From: a virus
Direction: 5' to 3' (one strand)
IMG/VR virus record: IMGVR_UViG_3300023219_000039
Location: 1-46,181 of that record
Length of the DNA stretch: 46,181 nucleotides
Each line of letters opens with the position of its first letter. The stretch's first letter is position 1. Shown here one piece after another: positions 37,910 through 46,158 of the stretch. The notes below the pieces were generated by a model. That model saw only the letters and a list, made by a program, of their open reading frames with translations. It was not told the DNA's origin and searched no databases. The translations under genes were made by a program, and so were the position numbers.

Positions 37910-39668
37910 CTTCCACGTCTCCTGGCTGAACACCACTCTCTACATCTTGGGCAGCTTGGTCCTCTCGGATCAATCGCTGAGACTCGCCTGCCTCAAACAC
38001 GGCAGCATTGTCACGCACGATGTCAAATCGATCTATACCTGTTAGCTCCTCAACGGCCTTGGCCAGCTTCTTACCTGAGATATGTGGAGCTATGATCTGT
38101 GCTACATTGCTATTCATAATAAGCTGGATAGCCTGCAATGTCTGTGCATCCTGACTAAAGTGCCGAGCGCCGATCGGACGGAGCTTGCCACTGGAGGTAA
38201 TATCATCTCTAGTAATAGTCAAGAACCGCTCTACCCCCAGATCGTTGTCTTGTACACGGACGATTTCCTGCCCAGAGATATTACGCTTCGCTGTCTCCAG
38301 CATGTTGTTTAGTGTAGGTTCCAACAATTCAATCTCGAACTGATCTACCTTCTCTTGGAAGATGCGTCCAGCAGCCGTAACCAAAGAGCTAACCTCGAAC
38401 GCCGTCTTCTCTCCTGGGCTGCGCAGACCCATAGCCTCGCGTGGGGCGCCGGCCATCTGTTCCATCTGATCCATCAAGTACTGGATTTCTCTGTCCGCAG
38501 CAATCACTGAGATATCAGGCTTATCTATTACTACACGTCCACTGCCCCTGATAACAGTAATACCTCGGGGGCTCATATCTAAGCTCTCAGGTTCCACATC
38601 TCCTACTGCAATGATACGTGGAAAAATGTTTAAGTCCAAGGCGTCCAACTTACCGTTGTTCAGCTTGTCCACCGCGTGCTGCAGAGCAACCAAGTTATCC
38701 AGAGGACCCATAGCCCACAGATTGTTGTCCCGTAACCGCCAGCCAACGTGTTCCTTAAAACCGCGCTGGTTCCATGCGGGATTAGTTACCTGCCGAGCAA
38801 CAAACGTCCTATCCACGATAGAGATCAACTGGTTCTCCAGGAGCACTCCATTTTCGTGATCGTAGATATCCCCTTCAAACTCCAGCACTTCCACCTGTCC
38901 TGTAGCCAGATAATCGAACAAGTTACCAAACCCATCTACTTGGAATGAGTCTACCTTATTGAAATCGTCATGGGACAGAGAAGATACCTGACTACGCAGG
39001 GCCATCATCTTATCCAGTACGCCTTCTACCCAACCTTGTTCTGCTTCGTTCTTCAGCTTGGAAGCGAAGGACCCCATAGTGTGTAAAGTACGAACGATCT
39101 TCGGTGCGTTCCTAAATGACGTAGCGGTCAAATCAAAAACAATATCCAGAGGATTGATCCTGATAATCTTTGGTCCTACAAAGCCAGTAAACGACTCATC
39201 AGTTGCTGGATCTTTGAAGATTTCATTCTCGTAGGTAACATCAGCAAAGGCGTTACCATAGTCGATATAGTCAAAGACTAGCTGTGATACCTGACGGCGA
39301 AAGTCCCCTATACGTACCTTGTTTGACATGTACGCCTGGATAGTCTCTTGCTTCTTTATAGTGCCTTCCTCGTCTGAGTGACGCTCCCACTTGAACCAGC
39401 TATCATTGGGCAGCAGGGCAGACATATAATTAGCGTGTAGATTATCCCTTATCTGCGTGAGTTTTGGAAGTACAGTACGATTAGACCAATCAGTAGTCTC
39501 CCCAGCTTGCGTAGTATCACTAGTAACCCCAAAAATAAAATTCCTTTTATCTTTATGGCCAATGAGATAAGGATTTCTTTGGGTCTGAAACTTTGTCCAC
39601 ATGAGGACGATGTCCGTTGCTCTTGCGTCACGGTTAATCATTCCTTCTACGTCTAGCGGTTGTGTCAT
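37881..39668 (-). CDS. Portal (head-tail connector) protein
   Basis: 595 residues. It starts MTQPLDVEGMINRDARATDI and contains DNLHANYMSALLPNDSWFKWE near residue 80-100 and FDYIDYGNAFADV, segments characteristic of podovirus connector proteins. It has a long helical C-terminal part and an acidic tail (EDEQEPVQPS). Between the terminase large subunit and capsid assembly genes. Forms the dodecameric ring for DNA packaging and tail attachment. Confidence 0.8.
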   Translation of the reverse strand: MTQPLDVEGMINRDARATDIVLMWTKFQTQRNPYLIGHKDKRNFIFGVTSDTTQAGETTDWSNRTVLPKLTQIRDNLHANYMSALLPNDSWFKWERHSDEEGTIKKQETIQAYMSNKVRIGDFRRQVSQLVFDYIDYGNAFADVTYENEIFKDPATDESFTGFVGPKIIRINPLDIVFDLTATSFRNAPKIVRTLHTMGSFASKLKNEAEQGWVEGVLDKMMALRSQVSSLSHDDFNKVDSFQVDGFGNLFDYLATGQVEVLEFEGDIYDHENGVLLENQLISIVDRTFVARQVTNPAWNQRGFKEHVGWRLRDNNLWAMGPLDNLVALQHAVDKLNNGKLDALDLNIFPRIIAVGDVEPESLDMSPRGITVIRGSGRVVIDKPDISVIAADREIQYLMDQMEQMAGAPREAMGLRSPGEKTAFEVSSLVTAAGRIFQEKVDQFEIELLEPTLNNMLETAKRNISGQEIVRVQDNDLGVERFLTITRDDITSSGKLRPIGARHFSQDAQTLQAIQLIMNSNVAQIIAPHISGKKLAKAVEELTGIDRFDIVRDNAAVFEAGESQRLIREDQAAQDVESGVQPGDVEDEQEPVQPS

Positions 39669-41215
39669 TATATAAGTCCACCAAATCTAGGATGCGTATT
39701 CAATACCTTACGCGCGCTATGTTGCATCTGCCCCCACATATGTCCTGGGGGTTTTGCTATGTCTATCGCAGCGGTCAGAGCATCCTTGAGATCATCGTGT
39801 GGGGGATGCTCCATCACCAGCTCTTCTTCCAACAGCTGACAGTTACCACCACGATAGTGCCAGATCATCTTGTTGTCGTACCTGGGCTGCAATGTAGCCT
39901 TCATCCGTTCTTCTTTGCTGCCCATGTGTCTGTTAGGTTTGAAATGGTCAATCACTATAGGTATCCGGTTCTTCCTCATGGTGCTCTCCAGATCCTTAAC
40001 GATAGTGACCTGAGCTACTGTAGTCTCGGCTCGTAACTTTCTGAACCCCCACTTATGGTACTGCACGTAGATAGCCTTGAAGTAATCTTGTATCCTGTCT
40101 GTCTTAAATCGGTTGATGTCAAGGATAAAGATGTTCTCCTTATTGTCCATCCCGATTGTAATAACCGCTGAGTAATCGGCTGTCTTCTTTAAGCTAAACG
40201 CAAAGTCAATCGCCGCGTATACTATCAATCTACTCTCACCATAGTACCAGTAGCCTTCTCTGTTCTCTATGTCGTTCTTGTTATAGTACTGAAAGCTCTC
40301 GGGCTTGATCGGGGCACTCTCTCTATCATTCGGATCGTTGTAGTACTGAGCGAAGAACTGTGCCTTATCCAGATACTCACTCTTGATCTTGGCTAGCACT
40401 TGCCGATTAAAGCCGAAGAGCTTGCCGTCTCTTCTTGTTGTACGTGGCCACAGGAACTCTCCGGCCTCTTCCACTACTCGCTCAAACGTTTCGAAGAGAG
40501 GCTCACTACTTTCCAGGCCACCGTCTTCCTCGTAGATATCGACTGTTCGTTCCTTCAGCAACTGGTATAGGTCGCGGGGATGGTACCGTGTGCCTACTAC
40601 TAACCGCTTACTTTCCGGGTTACCGATTGAGGCAACGTGACTATAGGCACTCTTAACCTTGCGTCTGCCTTCTTCAGTGTAAGCGTTCTCAGGAACAATG
40701 AGATCGTCAAGTACAATAATATCATAATGCTGTCCTGTCACTGTTGAGGTTAGGCCCGCAGTGTATATTGTGCTGTCTCGTATCCCTTCTGTCTTACGCA
40801 AAGGATGGTCAACCGCAATCTCTGTGCTAGTCCACTTTTCTCGTTTACCTTCTTCCTTACGTACCATATCCGGCCAGTATCGGGTATAGATAGCAGAAGT
40901 TAGTATGTCCTTAATAAACTTTAACTGTTTCTCTGCCAAGGTAGCTGTACCACTCAGATACAATACCGTAGTAGCTGGGTTCTTCGTAATCTGCCAGGCA
41001 GTATAGTAGGCAGCCATAGCAGACTTCTGGTGTCCCCGAGGTAGTAAGGCCAGCTGATGAGTACTAGCGCCAGCTCGTGTCCAGTACTCTAGCAGTTCCA
41101 TATGCACTCCCCCAATTAATCTACCGGGAGCAACCAGTCTAATAAAAGCAGCAAGATCGCTTTCTGCTAAATCTCTAATCTCAATCGGGGATGAAGGGAG
41201 CAATTCTTTTGGCAT
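39668..41215 (-). CDS. terL: Terminase large subunit (DNA maturase B-like)
   Basis: 515 residues. The ATPase motifs are R60-G-H-Q-K64-S (Walker A) and YDIIVLDD (D170, D171, Walker B). The nuclease domain has AAIDFAFSLKKTADYS (D337, D347), the first acidic site of the RNase H-like fold, and ends in the helix HPPHDDLKDALTAAIDIA. It is the packaging motor. Its stop and the portal start share bases (39668). It overlaps the small-subunit gene end. Confidence 0.9.
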   Translation of the reverse strand: MPKELLPSSPIEIRDLAESDLAAFIRLVAPGRLIGGVHMELLEYWTRAGASTHQLALLPRGHQKSAMAAYYTAWQITKNPATTVLYLSGTATLAEKQLKFIKDILTSAIYTRYWPDMVRKEEGKREKWTSTEIAVDHPLRKTEGIRDSTIYTAGLTSTVTGQHYDIIVLDDLIVPENAYTEEGRRKVKSAYSHVASIGNPESKRLVVGTRYHPRDLYQLLKERTVDIYEEDGGLESSEPLFETFERVVEEAGEFLWPRTTRRDGKLFGFNRQVLAKIKSEYLDKAQFFAQYYNDPNDRESAPIKPESFQYYNKNDIENREGYWYYGESRLIVYAAIDFAFSLKKTADYSAVITIGMDNKENIFILDINRFKTDRIQDYFKAIYVQYHKWGFRKLRAETTVAQVTIVKDLESTMRKNRIPIVIDHFKPNRHMGSKEERMKATLQPRYDNKMIWHYRGGNCQLLEEELVMEHPPHDDLKDALTAAIDIAKPPGHMWGQMQHSARKVLNTHPRFGGLI

Positions 41216-41705
41216 CGGCTCTAATGTCCGCCTCTATACCCCTGTTAATTTTGAGCTGCCTAGTCCTCTCATCTTTACTCGGCGCTCCGGCCTTACGCTT
41301 ATCCCAACCTTTAGTTGCCAGGAACTTTGCACTAACAGCGTCGCCGCTCTCAGCCTTTACGATCAGGGTCATAATCGCAAGAGACTTTAGCCTAATCTCC
41401 ATCTCGTCTTCCCACTGCGGCCACTGTTCACGTAATACACTGGCCTTGAGTTTCAGTAGGTGATCCCAGCCATCTAGGTAGTCAGTAGCTAGTATATACC
41501 CAGTGGGATCATTTGTCTCTAGGTATAGTCTCTTCAGAGACTTATAAACTTTGCCCCTTAGTTCTTTATCGTAGGGCTGCAAGGTGTAAAGCGCACGCTC
41601 CAGATTTATCTTCTCCTGGTTCGCAGCAAACCTATTCTCTATGAACAGTACTGTAGTGTACAATCCATTAGTTGTAGGATGGCGAAACTTATTAGACTTC
41701 GGCAT
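41181..41705 (-). CDS. terS: Terminase small subunit-like protein, 174 aa
   Basis: ATG 41705 (MPKSNKFRHPTTNGLYTTVLF) is chosen; the frame opens earlier (41786) but that part overlaps the tailspike gene. The protein is helical and charged. It ends with the basic KAGAPSKDERTRQLKINRG segment, expected for DNA binding, and then IAPFIPD. Immediately upstream of the large subunit, with an overlap of 35 bases, which is the normal order. Confidence 0.65.
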   Translation of the reverse strand: MPKSNKFRHPTTNGLYTTVLFIENRFAANQEKINLERALYTLQPYDKELRGKVYKSLKRLYLETNDPTGYILATDYLDGWDHLLKLKASVLREQWPQWEDEMEIRLKSLAIMTLIVKAESGDAVSAKFLATKGWDKRKAGAPSKDERTRQLKINRGIEADIRADAKRIAPFIPD

Positions 41706-43767
41706 CAGTTGTATACCCACTTGTTGGCGTGCTTGGCTTATTCGCCGACGCAGCCATAATGTTTCCGCCACCTCTGCCAGCAGCACCGGCAGCGAAGTTA
41801 ATAAACCGGCCAGCGCCTACGGCAAATGCTGACACAACATTGCCTTTGGCCACGCCGTTGAACACACATCTGATACCATCATGGACAGAGCCCAAATGGT
41901 TGTTCTCGATGATAGCTGCGTTCCTAGTTGTAATGGGTGTACCCGTAACATTGATCCGAGACTGCCCAGCTACAAATCCGCCCAACCAAGTGTTATTCCT
42001 GATAACAGCATCGGAAGTCGTAGCGGTATTGTTCAGGAAAATATCAGCAACAGTGCCTCCGCCTGGACCACGCAGCGTGTTTCTCTCGATGATCGCTTCA
42101 CCTGCCCACGGATCTGCGTCAATAAACTGTAAGCCATATGTGATATCAGGACAGTCGATAAGTTCAATATCACAAGATCCGATAGTCGAAGCGAAGTTAT
42201 TAACGCAGTCCGCTTTGATACCCTTCATCTTGATATCGCCACCAGCGAAGGGTGCGGCGAGAATAAACCTGCCTATCTGCGTATCAATGTCGAAGTTTGA
42301 CAGCGAGATATCTTTTACTTCGTTGTTCTCCAGCGAGACAAAGTTAGGTGTTGCCACCATCGTTACTCCACGAGTAACTACATCATTGAAGAAGATATTT
42401 TCAACGTCGCCTGTACCGTTGACTCCACCACCTGCAACACGCAAGAACACATGCATTGATCCGCCAAAGATACGAACACCGTTCATAGTCACGCCGTTAA
42501 CAGGGAACTCGCCCTGCCCCGGTCCAATCCTATAGAAAGGAGTATTAACGGAATCAGTAGAACAAGCATTGAAGGTGTGATTAGACATAGTAGTAGCTGA
42601 TACACGTTCTTCAATTGTAATGAAGCCGCCTGATGTGCCAACTTCCTGTATGACGTTCTCGAAATACAGATCAGTCAGCGACGCCCCGAACATAGCAGGG
42701 GCAGAGTTAGGATTTACCGAAGAGCCGCCAACTCTAATTTCTGCATCTAGCTTAATCTGCGTGCCTTCACTATTGAAGAACCCGGTATTGGATACAGAGA
42801 AGTTTTGGCAACCTCCATTGAACGTAATAGCCAAGCCATGCCCATCTTCTGAACGGCAGTGGTCGAACTTCACATCAGAGGTAATGACTGCCGATGGTGC
42901 TGTGATAGGATCATCTGTGCCCACACCACGTTCTACACTCTCTATAATAACAGCCTGGCTGGCGCTGAAACGAAACTTACAGTATGAGAACAAGATACTC
43001 TCTGTTTTAGTATTAGCTCCAATGACGATCAAGCGTCTAGCATTATCCTTAGTTGGCTTAGTTGAACCAACACCCTCAAATGCTTGGCCGGCAAAGATGA
43101 TATTCTCACAGTCTATAAGCTCAAGCAGCTTATGTATGAAACTTGTGGAAGCATACAAAGCATCATCTGCTTTGACTATGCCCGGCCCCATAAACATAAC
43201 GTGCTTCGCACCACGCAAGATCAATTCCTGTTTTGACAAGTACACCTTGCTGGGAAGGAATGCTCCACCGCCAACAAGAGCTAGATCATTCAACCACAGC
43301 TGTAGAGCAGGACCATCATCTACTACACCATCGCCTACCGCACCAAAGTCTTCTGGAGTACTAGCAACACGCAGCCTATCTGCTAGGTCTACCTTTACAG
43401 ATCCTGTTCCGCCTTGTGTATAACCCAGACCTTCCGAGTCATCAAAGATGAGCGAGGTACCATTGGTACCCAGAAACTTTTTCGTATTACCTACCTGTGA
43501 AGGGATGACCAGAACGTTAATTGCGGTTACACCGTTCTTGATATCAATGAACCGTGCGGCTTCGTTGTCATTGATGGGTGAAGGAAGATTGAGTACGCGC
43601 TTGGAGTTCATATCCAAGTCGCTCTTCATAACGTTAGGTTCGCCGGCAGGGTTATCCCTGAACAAGACCTTGTCCTGCAAGATAGCTTCAACCGACCGAA
43701 AGGCCGAATTGATCTGGCTCTGTGACAGAAAGCCGCTTAGGATACTTGGTAGGGTTAACTTCGCCAT
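41692..43767 (-). CDS. Tailspike with pectate-lyase-like beta-helix, 691 aa
   Basis: The N-terminus (ILSGFLSQSQINSAFRSVEA, then NVMKSDLDMNSKRVLNLP) matches the start of T7-group tail proteins. EDFGAVGDGVVDDGPALQLW (139-158) is the classic beginning of right-handed beta-helix spike domains (Pectate_lyase_3). After that short strand repeats run to about residue 650. Expected to bind and perhaps cut surface polysaccharide. No catalytic residues can be named with confidence. The start is two bases after the preceding stop. Confidence 0.8.
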   Translation of the reverse strand: MAKLTLPSILSGFLSQSQINSAFRSVEAILQDKVLFRDNPAGEPNVMKSDLDMNSKRVLNLPSPINDNEAARFIDIKNGVTAINVLVIPSQVGNTKKFLGTNGTSLIFDDSEGLGYTQGGTGSVKVDLADRLRVASTPEDFGAVGDGVVDDGPALQLWLNDLALVGGGAFLPSKVYLSKQELILRGAKHVMFMGPGIVKADDALYASTSFIHKLLELIDCENIIFAGQAFEGVGSTKPTKDNARRLIVIGANTKTESILFSYCKFRFSASQAVIIESVERGVGTDDPITAPSAVITSDVKFDHCRSEDGHGLAITFNGGCQNFSVSNTGFFNSEGTQIKLDAEIRVGGSSVNPNSAPAMFGASLTDLYFENVIQEVGTSGGFITIEERVSATTMSNHTFNACSTDSVNTPFYRIGPGQGEFPVNGVTMNGVRIFGGSMHVFLRVAGGGVNGTGDVENIFFNDVVTRGVTMVATPNFVSLENNEVKDISLSNFDIDTQIGRFILAAPFAGGDIKMKGIKADCVNNFASTIGSCDIELIDCPDITYGLQFIDADPWAGEAIIERNTLRGPGGGTVADIFLNNTATTSDAVIRNNTWLGGFVAGQSRINVTGTPITTRNAAIIENNHLGSVHDGIRCVFNGVAKGNVVSAFAVGAGRFINFAAGAAGRGGGNIMAASANKPSTPTSGYTTDAEV

Positions 43768-43769
43768 AG

Positions 43770-43868
43770 TTACAGACCTTTAGGCGCCACCGGGGGCGTA
43801 GGTTTCTTAGGTACCGTTATAGGCTTGTGCGTAAGGCCCTTCGGTTTGACAGGTTTTCTTGGTGCCAT
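43770..43868 (-). CDS. Pro/Lys-rich 32-aa peptide
   Basis: ATG 43868 overlaps the lipoprotein stop (TAATG). The sequence is very rich in Pro and Lys (MAPRKPVKPKGLTHKP, then VPKKPTPPVAPKGL), so it is extended and basic. The TAA lies two bases before the tailspike start. Function unknown. Tight packing supports expression. Confidence 0.45.
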   Translation of the reverse strand: MAPRKPVKPKGLTHKPITVPKKPTPPVAPKGL

Positions 43869-44221
43869 TACAGTGCACCACCAGACAGGGCCTTAACAAT
43901 GCTCTCAGCTACAGACGGCAGAGCCTCGCCATAGGCTTCGATCAGTGCCTTGTCTACAGCAGCGCGAAGCTCCTGGCCACGGAACGCCTTGACGTTATCA
44001 GCAGCAAAGTTCAGGATAGTACCGTCAGGCATCTGGAACGAGAAGTCAATAGCGCCCTGCTCCTTACCGTCGATGATGCGTACCTCACAGGGAAGCATCT
44101 GACCATCTACTTTACACCAGTCGAAGCTGACCTTATTGATACCAGCAAACTCCTGGTGGCCACCCACAGAACAGCCGGCTAACATCAGGGCAGTAGCGAC
44201 AATAACAATGATCTTGTTCAT
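43868..44221 (-). CDS. Small lipoprotein, 117 aa
   Basis: Residues 1-17 are a lipoprotein signal (MNKIIVIVATALMLAGC) with lipobox LAGC, so C17 would be lipid-modified and the mature protein held on the membrane facing the periplasm. The rest is mixed beta/alpha (VSFDWCKVDGQMLPCEV). Possible roles are spanin outer subunit or superinfection exclusion. It is larger than usual spanin lipoproteins and far from the lysis genes. Confidence 0.6.
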   Translation of the reverse strand: MNKIIVIVATALMLAGCSVGGHQEFAGINKVSFDWCKVDGQMLPCEVRIIDGKEQGAIDFSFQMPDGTILNFAADNVKAFRGQELRAAVDKALIEAYGEALPSVAESIVKALSGGAL

Positions 44222-44253
44222 AGTCAGTTCCTTAATTAATTGATTAGGTCTAT

Positions 44254-44778
44254 CTATACCACCGCAGCTTTGCAGCTGATGAAGATCTGAAGTATCTCAT
44301 CGTCAGCAGCTAGAGAATTGAATTCGCTGGAACCATCCATCTTAAAAGCAATGAATACATTTGCTAGAGTTGGAAAAGGGATATCTACGAGTAGATTAGC
44401 TACAGCCCCACTCGCGTCACTTTCCCAATCAGCAGCGACAACAGGGACTGTACCAATCACATTCAAGTGATCTGCGCCAGCAGCAGCTAGGGCAGAGGCA
44501 TTAGCAGCGATAGTAGGGTCAGCTTTGAATACGTAGAGAGTGCCTGCGGGAAGCTTGACAGCTCCCGTACCAGTTTCTGAGGAGACGAGGCAGATAAACG
44601 AAACGCGCCCCTGGGTTGGCGCGTTGTCTATAGTCCTCCGTACATCGAATGAGATACTCTTTGAATAGTTATTGATTGCTATCAACTCATCTTTAGTGAT
44701 GAGCGTTTGCGTAGCAAGCGTGCGAACTGTCTCCGCGTCGCCAATGATTTTCAGTAACGCTCTAACTGCTGAAGACAT
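44254..44778 (-). CDS. Hypothetical virion-associated protein, 174 aa
   Basis: N-terminal helical part (VRALLKIIGDAETVRTLATQ), then beta-rich Ala/Gly-containing sequence (LYVFKADPTIAANASALAAAG). Not recognised. Located between tRNA genes and the lipoprotein in the late block; may be a virion accessory protein. Confidence 0.45.
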   Translation of the reverse strand: MSSAVRALLKIIGDAETVRTLATQTLITKDELIAINNYSKSISFDVRRTIDNAPTQGRVSFICLVSSETGTGAVKLPAGTLYVFKADPTIAANASALAAAGADHLNVIGTVPVVAADWESDASGAVANLLVDIPFPTLANVFIAFKMDGSSEFNSLAADDEILQIFISCKAAVV

Positions 44779-44808
44779 TTACGTTCCTATCTTGAGTGTG
44801 GGGTGAAC

Positions 44809-44884
44809 TGGTGCCGGTGAGAGGAGTCGAACCCCTGACCTCCTGAGTACAAAACAGGCGCTCTCCCTGCTGAGCTACGCCGGC
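44809..44884 (-). tRNA. tRNA-Thr (anticodon UGU)
   Basis: Read on the minus strand the 76-nt gene folds as a cloverleaf. The 7-bp acceptor stem has one C-A mismatch, the D stem is GCTC/GAGC, and the anticodon loop reads TTTGTAC with anticodon TGT. The T arm has TTCGA. Discriminator A and CCA are encoded. It reads ACA codons. Five bases from the tRNA-Pro gene, in the same late transcript. Confidence 0.85.
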
Positions 44885-44889
44885 ATATT

Positions 44890-44967
44890 TGGTCTAGGTG
44901 GGAGGATTTGAACCTCCGACTTTGGCGCTCCAAACACCCTACTCTGGCCAGACTGAGCTACACCTAG
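44890..44967 (-). tRNA. tRNA-Pro (anticodon UGG)
   Basis: 78-nt gene on the minus strand. Perfect acceptor stem CTAGGTG/CACCTAG, D stem GCTC/GAGT, anticodon loop TTTGGAG with anticodon TGG, T loop TTCAAAT, and encoded CCA. The starting C is the usual first base of bacterial proline tRNAs. One anticodon-stem pair (27-43) is mismatched. Its first four bases overlap the end of the sulfotransferase gene, so processing must release it from that mRNA. Confidence 0.85.
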
Positions 44968-45524
44968 TCTTGGTATCCATAAGCACGTTCAGCCGCTGGT
45001 CCGCCAGCTTCCTCCCAGTGCTGTTGTAGTCTCGATGTCCAGTGCTCCTGCCAGACGCTGGGGTTCCCTGTAAAGGTAGGGCCACCTCCTTGCATCCGTT
45101 CGAAGTGATCCATTACAGGTGATAAGCCGAGGTACTCCCCAATCTTGTCCACTTCTTCTGGCTTAGTCAGTAAGTCTTCAAACCGAACTGTATGTACCCC
45201 TGACTCATCTATCCAGCCGGCAAAGGCCATAACGGGCCGTACTGCCCTGAACATATTGTCTATAAGTATCTGTTCACTGTCGTCCTGATAAACATACCTA
45301 CACCAGCTGATAAGAATGTTCTTCGGGTGTCTGATAATGTGGAGATGTTTCCCCTGGACCTTGGTACCGTAGGATACTTTTCTGCCGGAAAAGTCTCTAT
45401 AGGGATCGTGTGCGTGGCGGACTTCGTCCTGTCCGAACAGCTCGACACATCTGAGTAGCAGATGTGTCCCTGTCTTCATCGCTCCGTTAACAACAATAGG
45501 AATTATTGTGTTACAGACTACCAT
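44964..45524 (-). CDS. Sulfotransferase-like protein, 186 aa
   Basis: ATG 45524 (MVVCNTIIPIVVNGAMKTG) is preferred to TTG 45533. Signatures of PAPS-dependent sulfotransferases are present: the phosphosulfate loop MKTGTHLLL (K17), LHIIRHPKNILISW with R65 and S73 contacting the 3'-phosphate, and a C-terminal PSVWQEHWTSRLQQHW. It should move sulfate from PAPS to a hydroxyl or amine, perhaps on host polysaccharide, lipid or a phage component. The protein is short (186 versus about 250-300). Confidence 0.7.
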   Translation of the reverse strand: MVVCNTIIPIVVNGAMKTGTHLLLRCVELFGQDEVRHAHDPYRDFSGRKVSYGTKVQGKHLHIIRHPKNILISWCRYVYQDDSEQILIDNMFRAVRPVMAFAGWIDESGVHTVRFEDLLTKPEEVDKIGEYLGLSPVMDHFERMQGGGPTFTGNPSVWQEHWTSRLQQHWEEAGGPAAERAYGYQD

Positions 45525-45529
45525 GTAAA

Positions 45530-45946
45530 TCAATTCTTACTTAATTGATTAGCTCTAATCAGCTTCTGAGCTGTCTTCTTAGAAACCATACCTCCATACA
45601 GGTTCGAAGATAACCTCTTCGAAATCAGAGCCAGGTACGCTCTCCGCTGGTGTCTGTTGTGATCAGACTGGCTATAAGAGTTAAACTCGGCAACGTGTGC
45701 CTCTAGTTCTACTTCAAACCTGAAGTCTTTGCTATCCAGGTATTCCTTCCACCAACCTTCGATCCCACCCTCATGGTAGTGCTGCTGAAAGCGACGTACC
45801 CGCTCGTGGACTATAAGCCACTCAGGTATTGCTTCGCCACTCGGATTGTAGATCAAGTCACCCCAGCAGAACATCTCTCTACCGCTGATGGGGAAGTGCT
45901 TACGTATCTCTGTGATATTAGGTGGGAAGGCTTTAACAACTCTCAC
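45530..45946 (-). CDS. Small protein with degenerate peptidase-like motif, 138 aa
   Basis: First gene of the leftward block. Residues 45-65 (LIVHERVRRFQQHYHEGG), then WWKEYL and FRFEVELEAHVAE, resemble small phage zincins (HExxH near Q, then an EAH-type helix). The second zinc histidine is arginine (HExxR). So it may bind metal poorly or act only structurally. The GCTGATGGGG leader hairpins lie just upstream (45,989-46,071). Confidence 0.45.
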   Translation of the reverse strand: MRVVKAFPPNITEIRKHFPISGREMFCWGDLIYNPSGEAIPEWLIVHERVRRFQQHYHEGGIEGWWKEYLDSKDFRFEVELEAHVAEFNSYSQSDHNRHQRRAYLALISKRLSSNLYGGMVSKKTAQKLIRANQLSKN

Positions 45947-45988
45947 AGTACGGGTCCTCTGTGTTGGGTAGAGCAGTTCCTGCGATGT

Positions 45989-46071
45989 CCCAGTCTTACT
46001 GGGTAAGAAACCCCATTACTCCCTAATGGGGTAATGCTAAACTCGTAATCAACCTCACAACCCCAAAGGGG
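45989..46071 (-). promoter_or_regulatory. Three-hairpin leader of the late operon
   Basis: Read leftward, hairpin 1 (46061-46071) is CCCC/GGGG around TTT. Hairpin 2 (46011-46031) is CCCCATTA/TAATGGGG around loop GGGAG, and hairpin 3 (45989-46003) is CCCAGT/ACTGGG around AAG. They lie between the promoter-like element and the first gene (45946). None has a U-run, so they are more likely mRNA stabilisers, processing sites or regulators than terminators. The GGGAG loop could present an SD-like sequence. Confidence 0.45.
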
Positions 46072-46105
46072 TCGTAAGTTTAACTTCTCATTAAACATTA
46101 CATGT

Positions 46106-46111
46106 ATTATA
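46106..46111 (-). promoter_or_regulatory. Leftward late promoter, extended -10 TGTTATAAT
   Basis: On the minus strand TGTTATAAT gives a consensus extended -10 (TGn then TATAAT). Predicted start near 46,099. The -35 region (17 bases upstream) is weak. The hairpin leader and the first leftward gene follow. Consistent with use of host sigma-70 RNA polymerase, as no phage polymerase gene is seen. Confidence 0.6.
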
Positions 46112-46129
46112 ACATATTAAAGTCATCAC

Positions 46130-46158
46130 TTGATTAAACATATAAGGATATCTTTATA
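46130..46158 (+). promoter_or_regulatory. Rightward promoter-like sequence at window end
   Basis: TTGATT (46130-46135), 17 bases, then TTTATA (46153-46158). Read rightward it would transcribe off the window end. If the genome is circular or permuted it would drive the early gene run starting at position 12. Lies about 20 bp from the leftward -10, forming a divergent promoter pair. Confidence 0.4.

Noticed and set aside
41729-42535. Long plus-strand ORF (268 aa) and a similar one at 42620-43423
   Set aside because: Both lie antisense to the well-supported tailspike gene, have shadow-like composition rich in Ser and Pro, and have no ribosome binding site.
45961-46031. Possible third tRNA (GGGTAGAGCA resembles a D-arm)
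   Set aside because: No acceptor pairing and no TTC-containing T arm could be found on either strand.
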